DNA from: Anaerolineales bacterium UBA5195
GTDB taxonomy: Bacteria > Chloroflexota > Anaerolineae > Anaerolineales > Villigracilaceae
Assembly (NCBI GenBank): GCA_002412925.1
Contig: DHVZ01000077.1
Location: 139,337 to 203,336 of the forward strand
Length of the DNA stretch: 64,000 nt
Direction: 5' to 3'
Position numbers and translations under genes: made by a program. Below, piece after piece: positions 32,496 to 40,333 of this stretch; position 1 is the stretch's first letter; every line of letters begins with the position of its first letter. The notes beneath the pieces are model-generated. The model was not told where the DNA came from, ran no database searches, and saw only the letters and a list, made by a program, of their open reading frames with translations.

Positions 32496-34346
32496 ATGAT
32501 CAACCTGGAGCGCCTGCTCCGCGTCCCGCGCGTGGAAGCCGAGATTGGCTTCGGGCTAGCGCCGGGCGGAGCAATAGTCGCCTTTTCCTGGAATTTGACC
32601 GGGCGATGGGAGCTTTATACTTGTCCCATCACCGGTTCGACTGCCCCGCAGCCTGTGTTGCCGGGGCCGGGCAGCCGCTTTAATCCGCAGTTTTCCCCTG
32701 TTAACCCCAAAATTCTCGCCTGTGTCGCCGATTTTGATGGCGGTGAGAGCTATCATTTGCTCCTGCTCAACCTGGTCAACGGTGAGACCGTCGATCTGAC
32801 TCCAGGTGATGTTCTCCAGCCTAGTTTTGCCTGGTCACCAGACGGTAAACAGATTGCTTTCATCTCCAACCGTTCCGGCTGCTTCAGCGTTTACTGCCTC
32901 GACCTGGAAAACCACCGCGAAGACCTGGTCTGCACCCGCGGCCAGCCTGCCTGTGAGGTGACCTGGTCACCGGATGGCCGCTGGCTGGCCGTCACCGCCG
33001 AAACCGGCGGCTCGGATTTTGGGATTTCCTTATTGGAGTTCAAGGTCTCCCGATCTGGGACCTTCGAAAATCGGGAGATTTTCGACTCCCTGCTGAACGC
33101 CAAAGACCCCGCCTGGTCGCCGGACAGCCAAAAACTGGCTTTCTCGGCTACACTCGATGAGTTCGCGCAAATCGGCGTTTTTGACTTGGTTTCGCGCCAG
33201 CTTGATTGGTTGACGGCTGGCGCTGGTGATAAAACCTCCCCGGCTTGGGATCCCAAAGGGAAAAGGCTGGTTTATCTCCATAGCTCTGGCGTGTCGAACC
33301 GACTGGCCGTTTGCGCCTCGCGCCGAAGAATTGGAGGCAAACCAGTAAATTGGGATGACTCCGGCGCTGGATCAACTTCCGTAAAACCTGGCGCTTCTCA
33401 CTACTCTATCGCTCCCGGAATACACCAGCGTCCGCGCTTCACCTCTGATGAACAGAGCCTTCTCTTCCTGTTTGAAAATCCCCAAAACCCGCCCGATCTA
33501 TGGCAGCTTTCCCTTGTAACCGGGGCATTTACTCAACTGACTCGCTCACTCCCGGCTGGAATTGACCAAAACGACCTGCCGTTGCCGGTCGAAATTCTTT
33601 ACCCTGCTCTCGAGGATGGCCTCCAGGTACCTGCGCTTTTGCACCGGCCTGAAAATCTTCCCGCCCCGGCGGTTGTCAACCTGCACGGCGGCCCGAATTG
33701 GCACTACTCGCTGGATTGGAATCCCTTCATGAGCCATCTTGCCAGCCGCGGCTGGGTGGTGCTGGCCCCCAATTATCGCGGCTCCACTGGCTATGGCCGC
33801 GCCTGGCAGGCCGCCAGCCGCTACGATCTGGGTGGTTGCGATGCCCGAGATGTGGCGGCTGGCGCAGAATATCTCCTCAGTGCAGGGTTGGCCGAGCCCG
33901 GGCGGATTGTCATCACCGGGCGCAGTCATGGCGGCTACCTGGCGATGACTTGCCTGACGCAGTATCCTGATCTTTGGGTAGCGGGTTCCGGGGAGGTTCC
34001 GTTTTTCGATTGGTTTAGCTCCCATGCCGCCTCGCGCACCGATTTGCAGCACTGGAATATCGAAAACATGGGCAACCCGCTCGAAAACGAAGCTCTCTGG
34101 CATGAACGTTCCCCATATTTTTATCTCGACCGGGTGGCGGCGCCGGTTCAAATCATTTGCGGCGGCCTCGATCCGCGCTGCCCGGCGGTTGATTCGATTG
34201 CGGCGCACGACAAGTTGCTCTCGCTCGGCAAAACGGTAGATTTTCTGCTCTATCCTGACGAGGGACACGTTTTTCTGAAAATGGAAAACATCCTCGAGGC
34301 CGAAAACCGCCGGGTTGAATTCCTCGCGCGGTATCTACAATCCTGA
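32496..34346 (+). CDS. S9-family serine peptidase inside the methyl-transfer operon
   Basis: A 616-residue S9 enzyme: N-terminal beta-propeller (blades such as FAWSPDGKQIAFISNRSG and VTWSPDGRWLAVTAETG), then an alpha/beta hydrolase with Ser in TGRSHGGYLAM (about 477), Asp in GGLDPRCPAVDS (about 558) and His in DEGHVF (about 591). No signal peptide, so it acts on substrates already imported. Lying between an oligopeptide importer and MttB-family genes, it probably trims the imported compound to release the methylated unit (inference). A palindrome-derived insert (33046-33078) lies in the propeller. ATG 32496 is used; a good ribosome binding site is not obvious. Confidence 0.9.
   Translation: MINLERLLRVPRVEAEIGFGLAPGGAIVAFSWNLTGRWELYTCPITGSTAPQPVLPGPGSRFNPQFSPVNPKILACVADFDGGESYHLLLLNLVNGETVDLTPGDVLQPSFAWSPDGKQIAFISNRSGCFSVYCLDLENHREDLVCTRGQPACEVTWSPDGRWLAVTAETGGSDFGISLLEFKVSRSGTFENREIFDSLLNAKDPAWSPDSQKLAFSATLDEFAQIGVFDLVSRQLDWLTAGAGDKTSPAWDPKGKRLVYLHSSGVSNRLAVCASRRRIGGKPVNWDDSGAGSTSVKPGASHYSIAPGIHQRPRFTSDEQSLLFLFENPQNPPDLWQLSLVTGAFTQLTRSLPAGIDQNDLPLPVEILYPALEDGLQVPALLHRPENLPAPAVVNLHGGPNWHYSLDWNPFMSHLASRGWVVLAPNYRGSTGYGRAWQAASRYDLGGCDARDVAAGAEYLLSAGLAEPGRIVITGRSHGGYLAMTCLTQYPDLWVAGSGEVPFFDWFSSHAASRTDLQHWNIENMGNPLENEALWHERSPYFYLDRVAAPVQIICGGLDPRCPAVDSIAAHDKLLSLGKTVDFLLYPDEGHVFLKMENILEAENRRVEFLARYLQS
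33046..33078. repeat. Palindrome inside the S9 peptidase gene
   Basis: TCTCCCGAT (33046-33054) and ATCGGGAGA (33070-33078), 15-nt spacer, in frame, encoding roughly VSRSGTFENREIF between two propeller strands. Looks like an inserted mobile palindrome. Confidence 0.6.
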
Positions 34347-34410
34347 GCGGAGCGCGGTCGAAGGACGTAGATAAAAAATTGTGAAATTCGATGTCCAAAA
34401 AGGAGTCACG

Positions 34411-35826
34411 ATGCCGTCATTTGCCTTTCTTTCCCCCAACGAAGTCGAAGCCATCCACCAGGCCACCCTGCGGATTTTGAACGAGGTGGGCATCACCCTT
34501 AACCATACCGGTGGCCGCCAGGTACTGACTGAGGCTGGGGCGCGGTTCGAAAACGAGCGGGTGCTGATTCCCCCAGAGTTGGTGGAAAAATGCCTTGGGC
34601 TGTGTCCCAAAACTGTCAGCGTCCGTGGGCGCGGGGGATCGGTCAAAACCCTGGGTGACGGGAATCTTTACTTCCACAACCTGGGCGGCGCGCGGGATAT
34701 TTACGATTACGCCAGCGGCGAAAAACGCCTGGCCGGGCTGCAGGATGTCCGCGACGCGACCCGCCTGCTGGATGCGCTCGAAAATTGCCACACGATTACC
34801 CCGTTTTTTACGCCCAGCGATGTCCCTGGCGAATTGATGTCCCTTGCCATGTATCGCCATGCCATGCCTTGCACCACCAAACCCTTGCATGGGCCGGGTG
34901 TCCAGTACCCAGGCGAGGTCAAATTTGTCCTTGAAATGGCGGCTGTGCTGGGTGCGCCCTCTGAAGTGCTGACCCTGGCGGTCTCGCCGGTCAGCCCATT
35001 GACCCTTCCTGACCATGAAGTTGCGGCGATCATTGAGCTGGCTCGCGCCGGGATTGCTTTTGGCCCGCTGCCCTGTCCGACCGCCGGGACGACGGCTCCG
35101 CTCTCGCTTGCGGGCGCGATTGCCCAGCAAAATGCCGAAGTGCTGGCTCCGCTGGTGCTGGCGCAGTTGGTGCATCCCGGCCTGCCCGTCTTTTACTGTG
35201 GACGGCTGGCGATGATGGAGCCGCGGACGGGGATTTCGGTCTGGGGCGGGGTGGAACTGGCGCTGGCCTCCGCCGGGACGGTGCAGGTAGGTCACCATTA
35301 CGGACTGCCGGTCAATGTTTACGGCTTTTCAACCAACGCCCATACACTGGACATCCAGGATGGTTTTGAGCGCGGCTTGAATGCCGCCATCCCTGCCCTG
35401 GCTGGAGCGGATGAGCTTTCAGGAATTGGCGAGATGGAAGCGGGGGTCTCCGGTTCTTTTGCCCAGATGGTGGCCGATAACGAGTTCGCCTCGTCGGTGT
35501 TGCGGCTGCGGCGCGGCTTCGCTGTCGATGCCGAAGCATTGGCAGTGGAAGTGATCGCTGCGGTCATGAATGGCACGCACAACTTCCTCGGTCAGAAACA
35601 CACCATGAAGTATCTTAAAGCAGGAGAGGTCTTGATGACCAAACTGGCCGAACGCGCCACCTGGGAACAATGGGAAGCTGGCGGCAAGCAAAACCTGGCC
35701 GAACGCGCCCAGTCCGAAGCCGCGAGAATCTTGCGTGACCACCAGGTGGAACCATTAACGGATGCGCAGGAGAAAGAACTCGACCGGCTTATGGCGGCGG
35801 CCGAGAAGGAATTGGTGAAAAATTAG
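34411..35826 (+). CDS. MttB-family (non-pyrrolysine) methyltransferase, copy 2
   Basis: A 471-residue trimethylamine-methyltransferase-family protein. Typical N terminus FLSPNEVEAIHQATLRILNEVGI, then GARFENERVLIPPELVEKCL, a PCTTKPLHGPG segment, CPTAGTTAPLSLAGAIAQQNAE, and a C-terminal AVMNGTHNFLGQKHTMKYLKAGE block ending DRLMAAAEKEL. The ATG at 34411 follows AAAAGGAGTCACG; an upstream GTG (34381) is ignored. No in-frame TAG. Only distantly similar to copies 1 and 3, so it probably demethylates a different amine or a different methylation state (inference). It is 64 nt after the S9 gene and 43 nt before the M20 gene. Confidence 0.92.
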   Translation: MPSFAFLSPNEVEAIHQATLRILNEVGITLNHTGGRQVLTEAGARFENERVLIPPELVEKCLGLCPKTVSVRGRGGSVKTLGDGNLYFHNLGGARDIYDYASGEKRLAGLQDVRDATRLLDALENCHTITPFFTPSDVPGELMSLAMYRHAMPCTTKPLHGPGVQYPGEVKFVLEMAAVLGAPSEVLTLAVSPVSPLTLPDHEVAAIIELARAGIAFGPLPCPTAGTTAPLSLAGAIAQQNAEVLAPLVLAQLVHPGLPVFYCGRLAMMEPRTGISVWGGVELALASAGTVQVGHHYGLPVNVYGFSTNAHTLDIQDGFERGLNAAIPALAGADELSGIGEMEAGVSGSFAQMVADNEFASSVLRLRRGFAVDAEALAVEVIAAVMNGTHNFLGQKHTMKYLKAGEVLMTKLAERATWEQWEAGGKQNLAERAQSEAARILRDHQVEPLTDAQEKELDRLMAAAEKELVKN

Positions 35827-35869
35827 CGCGTGGTGCGAAAAACGCGGCACGCAACACGAAAGGATGCTG

Positions 35870-37036
35870 ATGCTTAAACAATCCCATGCAATCTACGAAG
35901 ACCTGGTCCACTGGCGGCGCGACTTTCACACGCACCCCGAATTGGGCTTTGCTGAACAACGCACGGCAGAGATTGTCGCCCGCGAGCTGGAGAAGCTGGG
36001 CTACCAGGTCCGGCGCGGGGTGGGGCGGACAGGTGTGGTGGCTGATTATGGCGACTCAAACGGCCCGACGATTGCCATCCGCGCTGATCTGGACGCGCTG
36101 CCAATCCTCGAAGCAGACGATCGCGAGTATGCCTCGCTGACCCCCGGCGTGATGCATGCCTGCGGACACGACAGTCATACCGCGATGGCGTTGGGCGCGG
36201 CGGCAATTCTCGCCAAAGAAAAATTTTCCGGGAGGGTGCGCTTTTTGTTCCAGCCCTCCGAGGAAGTGGGCGACGAGGAAGGGATCAGCGGTGCGCCGCG
36301 GATGATTGCGGATGGCGCGCTGGAGGGGGTCGATTTTGTGATCGCCCAACACGTTGACCCTCAGGAGCCAGTTGGGACGGTGAGTATCCAGGCTGGTCCG
36401 GTCTCGGGCGGGGTCGATTCGTGGTTTGGGAAGATCCTGGGCGTGGGCGGGCATGGCGCGCATCCTCACGAGACAGTCGACCCGTTTTATCTGCTTGGGC
36501 ATGTCATCGTTGGCCTGAATGCGATTGTCTCGCGGCGCCTGTCTCCGTTCCAACCAGCCGTGGTCAGCATTGGGACGGTCAACGGAGGGTTTGCCCAAAA
36601 TGTCATTCCTGCAATGGTTGAAATCACCGGCACGCTGCGCTACGCGGACCCGGAAATTCACGCGAAAATCTGGGATGAAATCCGCAGGGCGTTTGAAATT
36701 TCCCGTACCCTGGGAGGCGATTTTGAATTAAACTTTGAAGACGGCAGTCCGCCAATGATCAACCACCCGGCCGCAGCGGATTTACTGCGCGCCGCTGGAA
36801 GCGCCGTCTTGGGGGCTGAAAACGTCCACCCGTTGAAGCCAACCCTCGGCGCGGAAGACTTTGGCGCTTTTACTGAGAAAGTGCCCGGCGCCATGTTCAC
36901 CCTGGGCACGCGCATCGAAGGGGATGAGCGTACTTTGCACCATCCCCGTTTTGATATCGACGAACGTGCCATGCCCATCGGAACGGCGGTTCTGGCAGAG
37001 GCGGTGCTCCGTTTTCTGAAAAAAGCCTCCAAATGA
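35870..37036 (+). CDS. M20-family amidohydrolase
   Basis: A 388-residue M20D-type metallo-amidohydrolase (hippurate/IAA-amino-acid/N-acyl-amino-acid hydrolase branch). Start of the catalytic domain LVHWRRDFHTHPELGF, metal-binding HACGHDSHTAMALG (about 97-110), QPSEEVGDEEG, a dimerisation domain with GVGGHGAHPHETVDP, and the final metal region LGAEDFGAF. By family it splits amide bonds between an acyl group and an amino acid. The second ATG (35870) has AAAGGA 6 nt upstream and is preferred over 35864. Its stop overlaps the start of the third MttB-family gene (ATGA), so their expression is coupled and their roles probably consecutive. Confidence 0.92.
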   Translation: MLKQSHAIYEDLVHWRRDFHTHPELGFAEQRTAEIVARELEKLGYQVRRGVGRTGVVADYGDSNGPTIAIRADLDALPILEADDREYASLTPGVMHACGHDSHTAMALGAAAILAKEKFSGRVRFLFQPSEEVGDEEGISGAPRMIADGALEGVDFVIAQHVDPQEPVGTVSIQAGPVSGGVDSWFGKILGVGGHGAHPHETVDPFYLLGHVIVGLNAIVSRRLSPFQPAVVSIGTVNGGFAQNVIPAMVEITGTLRYADPEIHAKIWDEIRRAFEISRTLGGDFELNFEDGSPPMINHPAAADLLRAAGSAVLGAENVHPLKPTLGAEDFGAFTEKVPGAMFTLGTRIEGDERTLHHPRFDIDERAMPIGTAVLAEAVLRFLKKASK

Positions 37037-38442
37037 CACGGCATTCATCGATCGTCCAACCCAAGCTTTCGGTGCTGACGGACCAGCAGATTGAGCAGGT
37101 TCACCTTTATTCGCTGGAAATCCTGTCGCGGATTGGCCTGCGGGTTGATTCGCCCCGGGCCTTGAAATTCTTCGCCCGCGCGGGAGCCGGCGTGCGGGTG
37201 GAAGCGGAGCGGGTTTTCATCCAGCCCGAAATGGTGGAGTGGGCCGTAAATGTCGCTCATGCGACCGTCAAAATCTACAACCGGCTTGGCCAACTGGCTT
37301 TTAAGGCTGGGGAGGGCACCCATTATGGCGTGGGGGTTACAAATCTGTTTTACCAGGACCCACAGACCGAGGCCGTGACGCCGTTCAGCCGTCAGCACAT
37401 GGCCCTGGGAACGCGCCTGGCGCAAGACTTGCCCGCTTACGAGATGGTTTCGACGATTGGGATCATCCGTGATGTGCCGGATGGCACGGATGATTTGTAC
37501 GCCGTGTTGGAAATGGCGGCCAACACTACCAAGCCGCTGGTGATTTTGAACTCTGATGAGAGACAGTTCGGTCCATCGCTGGATTTGCTTGCCAGCCTGG
37601 CCGAGAAACCTTTTGTCATTCCGTATTTCAACCCGGTTACACCGTTGATCATCAACCGCGAAACCGGCGATAAGCTGATCCTGGCGCTTGAGCGCGGTCT
37701 GCCGGTAATTTATTCGAACTACAGCATGGCCGGGACAACCACCCCGATCACCGCCGCTGGAACTCTGGCCCTGTTAAATGCGGAACTGCTCGGCGGATTG
37801 GTCCTGAGTCAACTGGTGCGCGAGGGTGCTCCGATCATCCTGGGAAGCCTGCCGGCCTTTTTTGACATGAAATCGATGACGGATTTTTACGACCCGCAGA
37901 CGATCCTGCTGAATGCGGCCTGCGCCGAGATGATGGCTTTTTATCACCTCCCGCATGCGGGGACTTCGGGCTCCGGCCTGGGCTGGGGAGCAGATTTGCC
38001 CGGCGCAGGGATGCACTGGCTGAATCATTTGACGACCAGCTTGGGGATGACGGGCCTGGTCCCGTTTGTGGGCGGGAGTCTTGGCTCGAAGGCTTTTTCG
38101 CCGACCAGCGTGGTCTATGCCAATGAGATTATTCTGCAGGCGCGGCGTTTTGCCGATGGATTCCCTTTGAACGACGAGGCGGTCGGGCTGGATGAAATCG
38201 AGGCTGCCGGGCCGGGTGGCAATTTCCTGAAGGCAAAATCGACCCGCCAGAATTTTCGACACGCCTATTTCACGAGCGGGATTTTCCCGCGCATCAGTTT
38301 GGAAAAATGGGAAGAGAAAGGCCGCCCCGAAGCGATCGATATTTTGAAACAGGAGACTATTCGTGCGATTGAAGAGGCTCATCCGCCCGAAGACCATGAT
38401 AAGATTCTGGCGGCCGGGGAAGACTTCATCAGGAAATTATGA
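37033..38442 (+). CDS. MttB-family (non-pyrrolysine) methyltransferase, copy 3
   Basis: A 469-residue protein of the same family: LTDQQIEQVHLYSLEILSRIGL, VYN-like KIYNRLGQLAF, YGVGVTNLFYQDP, NYSMAGTTTPITAAGTLALLNAE, and C-terminal KGNFLKAKSTR-type text (GGNFLKAKSTRQNFRHAYF). Start ATG 37033 overlaps the M20 stop. No in-frame TAG. It shares family motifs with 24971 and 34411 but differs in most positions. After its stop comes a 213-nt gap holding repeat V copy 2, then the pterin methyltransferase. Confidence 0.92.
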   Translation: MTRHSSIVQPKLSVLTDQQIEQVHLYSLEILSRIGLRVDSPRALKFFARAGAGVRVEAERVFIQPEMVEWAVNVAHATVKIYNRLGQLAFKAGEGTHYGVGVTNLFYQDPQTEAVTPFSRQHMALGTRLAQDLPAYEMVSTIGIIRDVPDGTDDLYAVLEMAANTTKPLVILNSDERQFGPSLDLLASLAEKPFVIPYFNPVTPLIINRETGDKLILALERGLPVIYSNYSMAGTTTPITAAGTLALLNAELLGGLVLSQLVREGAPIILGSLPAFFDMKSMTDFYDPQTILLNAACAEMMAFYHLPHAGTSGSGLGWGADLPGAGMHWLNHLTTSLGMTGLVPFVGGSLGSKAFSPTSVVYANEIILQARRFADGFPLNDEAVGLDEIEAAGPGGNFLKAKSTRQNFRHAYFTSGIFPRISLEKWEEKGRPEAIDILKQETIRAIEEAHPPEDHDKILAAGEDFIRKL

Positions 38443-38559
38443 AGGATGAATTCTGACCAGACACCAGAGACTTATGTTTTCAGGGCGGTTGAGCAGCTCT
38501 GCGCGATAGCGAAGAGCTTATCGAAACCACCGCCTGCTTGATCACGGACGAAAATCGTT

Positions 38560-38635
38560 ATACCCGTCACGGTCACGAATTGCGCTTTTTCTGGAGCAGG
38601 AGTGCGCAATTTGTGACCGCGGGCGTGATATCATT
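38560..38635. repeat. Dispersed repeat family V, copy 2
   Basis: TATACCCGTCACGGTCAC, CGCTTTTTCTGGAGCAGGA, GCGCAATTTG, CCGCGGGCG; matches 17254-17332. Arms CGGTCACGAATTGCGC and GCGCAATTTGTGACCG form a near-perfect 16-bp hairpin, so it could act as a processing or attenuation site inside the operon. Confidence 0.75.
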
Positions 38636-38655
38636 TTGAGACTCAAGGAGCAAAC

Positions 38656-39531
38656 ATGCATACCATTCTGAAAAGTGCCAGCAAAGAAGTCAAAATCGGG
38701 ATCGACCGTCCCTTTGTGATGATCGGTGAGAAGCTCAATCCCACCGGTCATAAAAAGCTGGCCGCGGCTTTGCAAGAGAATAATCTCGATTATGTCCGTC
38801 AGTTGGCGCTGCGCCAGGTGGCCTGGGGAGCGGATGTGCTGGATGTCAATGTCGGCGTGCCAGGGCTGGATGAAGTTGGGATTGTGGCCCAGGTCGTGGA
38901 ACTGGTCCAGTCGGTGGTCGATGTGCCGCTCTGCCTCGATTCAGCCAACCCGGCGGTGCTGGCAGCCGGGCTCAAGGCTGTCAAGGGCAAGGCGCTGGTC
39001 AATTCTGTCAATGGCGAAGAAAAAAGCCTGGCCACGATCCTGCCGCTGGCCAAGGAATTCGGGGCGGCAGTCATTGGCCTGACGATGGATGATAACGGCA
39101 TCCCTAAAACGCCCGAGGAGCGCCTGGCAGTGGCCGAAAAAATCATCAACCGCGCCGCGCAGATGGGCATCCCGGTCGAAGACCTGATCATCGATCCGTT
39201 GGTGCTGACGGTTGGCTCCGACAGCAAGGCTGGCCTGGTCACACTCCAGACCATTGAACTGCTCCGCAAGGAATTTGGCGTTAATGTCAACCTGGGTGCG
39301 AGCAATGTTTCGTTTGGCCTGCCCGACCGGCCGAGCATCAACCAGGCTTTCCTTTCGCTGGCGATCCAGATGGGTGCGACCTGCTCGATTACTGACCCGA
39401 TCAAGCTCGGTGCAACGGTCAAATCCACTGACCTATTGCTGGGGAAGGATGAGAATTCCATGCGTTATCTCAAGTATTTCCGCCAGGTGGAGAAGCTGCG
39501 CGCTGAGGAAGCCGAAGCTGCCGTCAAGTAA
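38656..39531 (+). CDS. Methyltetrahydrofolate:corrinoid methyltransferase (pterin-binding, MtrH/AcsE-like)
   Basis: A 291-residue pterin-binding TIM barrel. Seen: IGEKLNPTGHKKL (N-terminal family motif), ADVLDVNVGVPG, CLDSANPAVL, LVNSVNGE, GLTMDDNGIPKT, DLIIDPLVLTVG and LGASNVSFGLPDRPSINQAF, all typical of the methyl-THF:corrinoid class. It should move the methyl group between the corrinoid protein (24211) and tetrahydrofolate, linking demethylation to C1 metabolism. AAGGAG precedes ATG 38656. Followed 64 nt later by the DUF1638 gene. Confidence 0.93.
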   Translation: MHTILKSASKEVKIGIDRPFVMIGEKLNPTGHKKLAAALQENNLDYVRQLALRQVAWGADVLDVNVGVPGLDEVGIVAQVVELVQSVVDVPLCLDSANPAVLAAGLKAVKGKALVNSVNGEEKSLATILPLAKEFGAAVIGLTMDDNGIPKTPEERLAVAEKIINRAAQMGIPVEDLIIDPLVLTVGSDSKAGLVTLQTIELLRKEFGVNVNLGASNVSFGLPDRPSINQAFLSLAIQMGATCSITDPIKLGATVKSTDLLLGKDENSMRYLKYFRQVEKLRAEEAEAAVK

Positions 39532-39595
39532 AATGCCAAATTCGGAGAGTACGCTCCTTCGAGATGACATTTTTTCAAACCTTCCAGGTACCCCA

Positions 39596-40333
39596 ATGCG
39601 CTTGAAGAGCCTTGCCTGTGACGCGCTCGCCCGCCCTGTCTATTTTTGCGCCGCCCGTTCTGCGCAAATTGTGGACGTGCAGCTTGTCGAGCGCCACTTG
39701 CACAAACCGGAAGAAATCCGCGGACGTTTGCAGCAGTTGATCGATGCCACCGAAGGCCAGGGCTACCAGGCGATTGCCCTGGCTTTTGGCTTGTGCGGAC
39801 AGGCCACCTCCGGGCTGGCGGCGCGTTCCATTCCGCTGGTCATCCCGCGCGCCCACGATTGCATCACGCTTTTCCTGGGAGACCGCCAGCGTTACAAAGC
39901 TGAAATCGAAAAAGAACCGGGAACTTTCTGGTATTCCCAGGATTACCTCGAACGAAAAAGCGATGCCAACGCTACCCTCGCGATGGGAGCCACCACCGAT
40001 GCCGATTTGCAAACTATGTATGAGCACTATATCCAGAAATATGGCCGCGCCAAGGCTGACCGGCTGATGTCGGTCATGAGCGAGTGGCTGACCCATTACA
40101 AACGCGCCGTTTATCTTCACCTGGGGTTGGGTGACGAATCGTCTGCTGAGGCCGAGGCCCGTTCCAGCGCCGCCAGCCATCACTGGCAATTTGAGCGGAT
40201 CGCCGCCAACCTGGACCTTTTCCAGCGGCTCCTCGATGGTCAATGGAACGACGATTTCCTTATCGTCCCGCCGGGGCAAAGGGGTGCCATGTCTTATGAT
40301 GAAAACGTGATCGAAAGCCGGAACGACGCATGA
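39596..40333 (+). CDS. DUF1638 protein associated with corrinoid methyltransferases
   Basis: A 245-residue soluble protein. Recognisable DUF1638 text: N-terminal LACDALARPVYFCAARS, AIALAFGLCGQATSGL, IPLVIPRAHDCITLFLGDR, and GTFWYSQDYLER. The conserved Cys and His-Asp-Cys positions could bind a metal or cofactor, but the family function is unknown. ATG 39596 places the conserved start at the N terminus; longer frames overlap the previous gene. Its stop overlaps the reactivase start by 4 nt (ATGA). From memory DUF1638 genes often sit beside MttB-type and corrinoid genes, as here. Confidence 0.85.
   Translation: MRLKSLACDALARPVYFCAARSAQIVDVQLVERHLHKPEEIRGRLQQLIDATEGQGYQAIALAFGLCGQATSGLAARSIPLVIPRAHDCITLFLGDRQRYKAEIEKEPGTFWYSQDYLERKSDANATLAMGATTDADLQTMYEHYIQKYGRAKADRLMSVMSEWLTHYKRAVYLHLGLGDESSAEAEARSSAASHHWQFERIAANLDLFQRLLDGQWNDDFLIVPPGQRGAMSYDENVIESRNDA

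Noticed and set aside
24971..38442. Pyrrolysine-containing MttB
   Set aside because: All three frames run through without an internal TAG, and no pylBCD or pylS genes are present, so they belong to the non-pyrrolysine branch.
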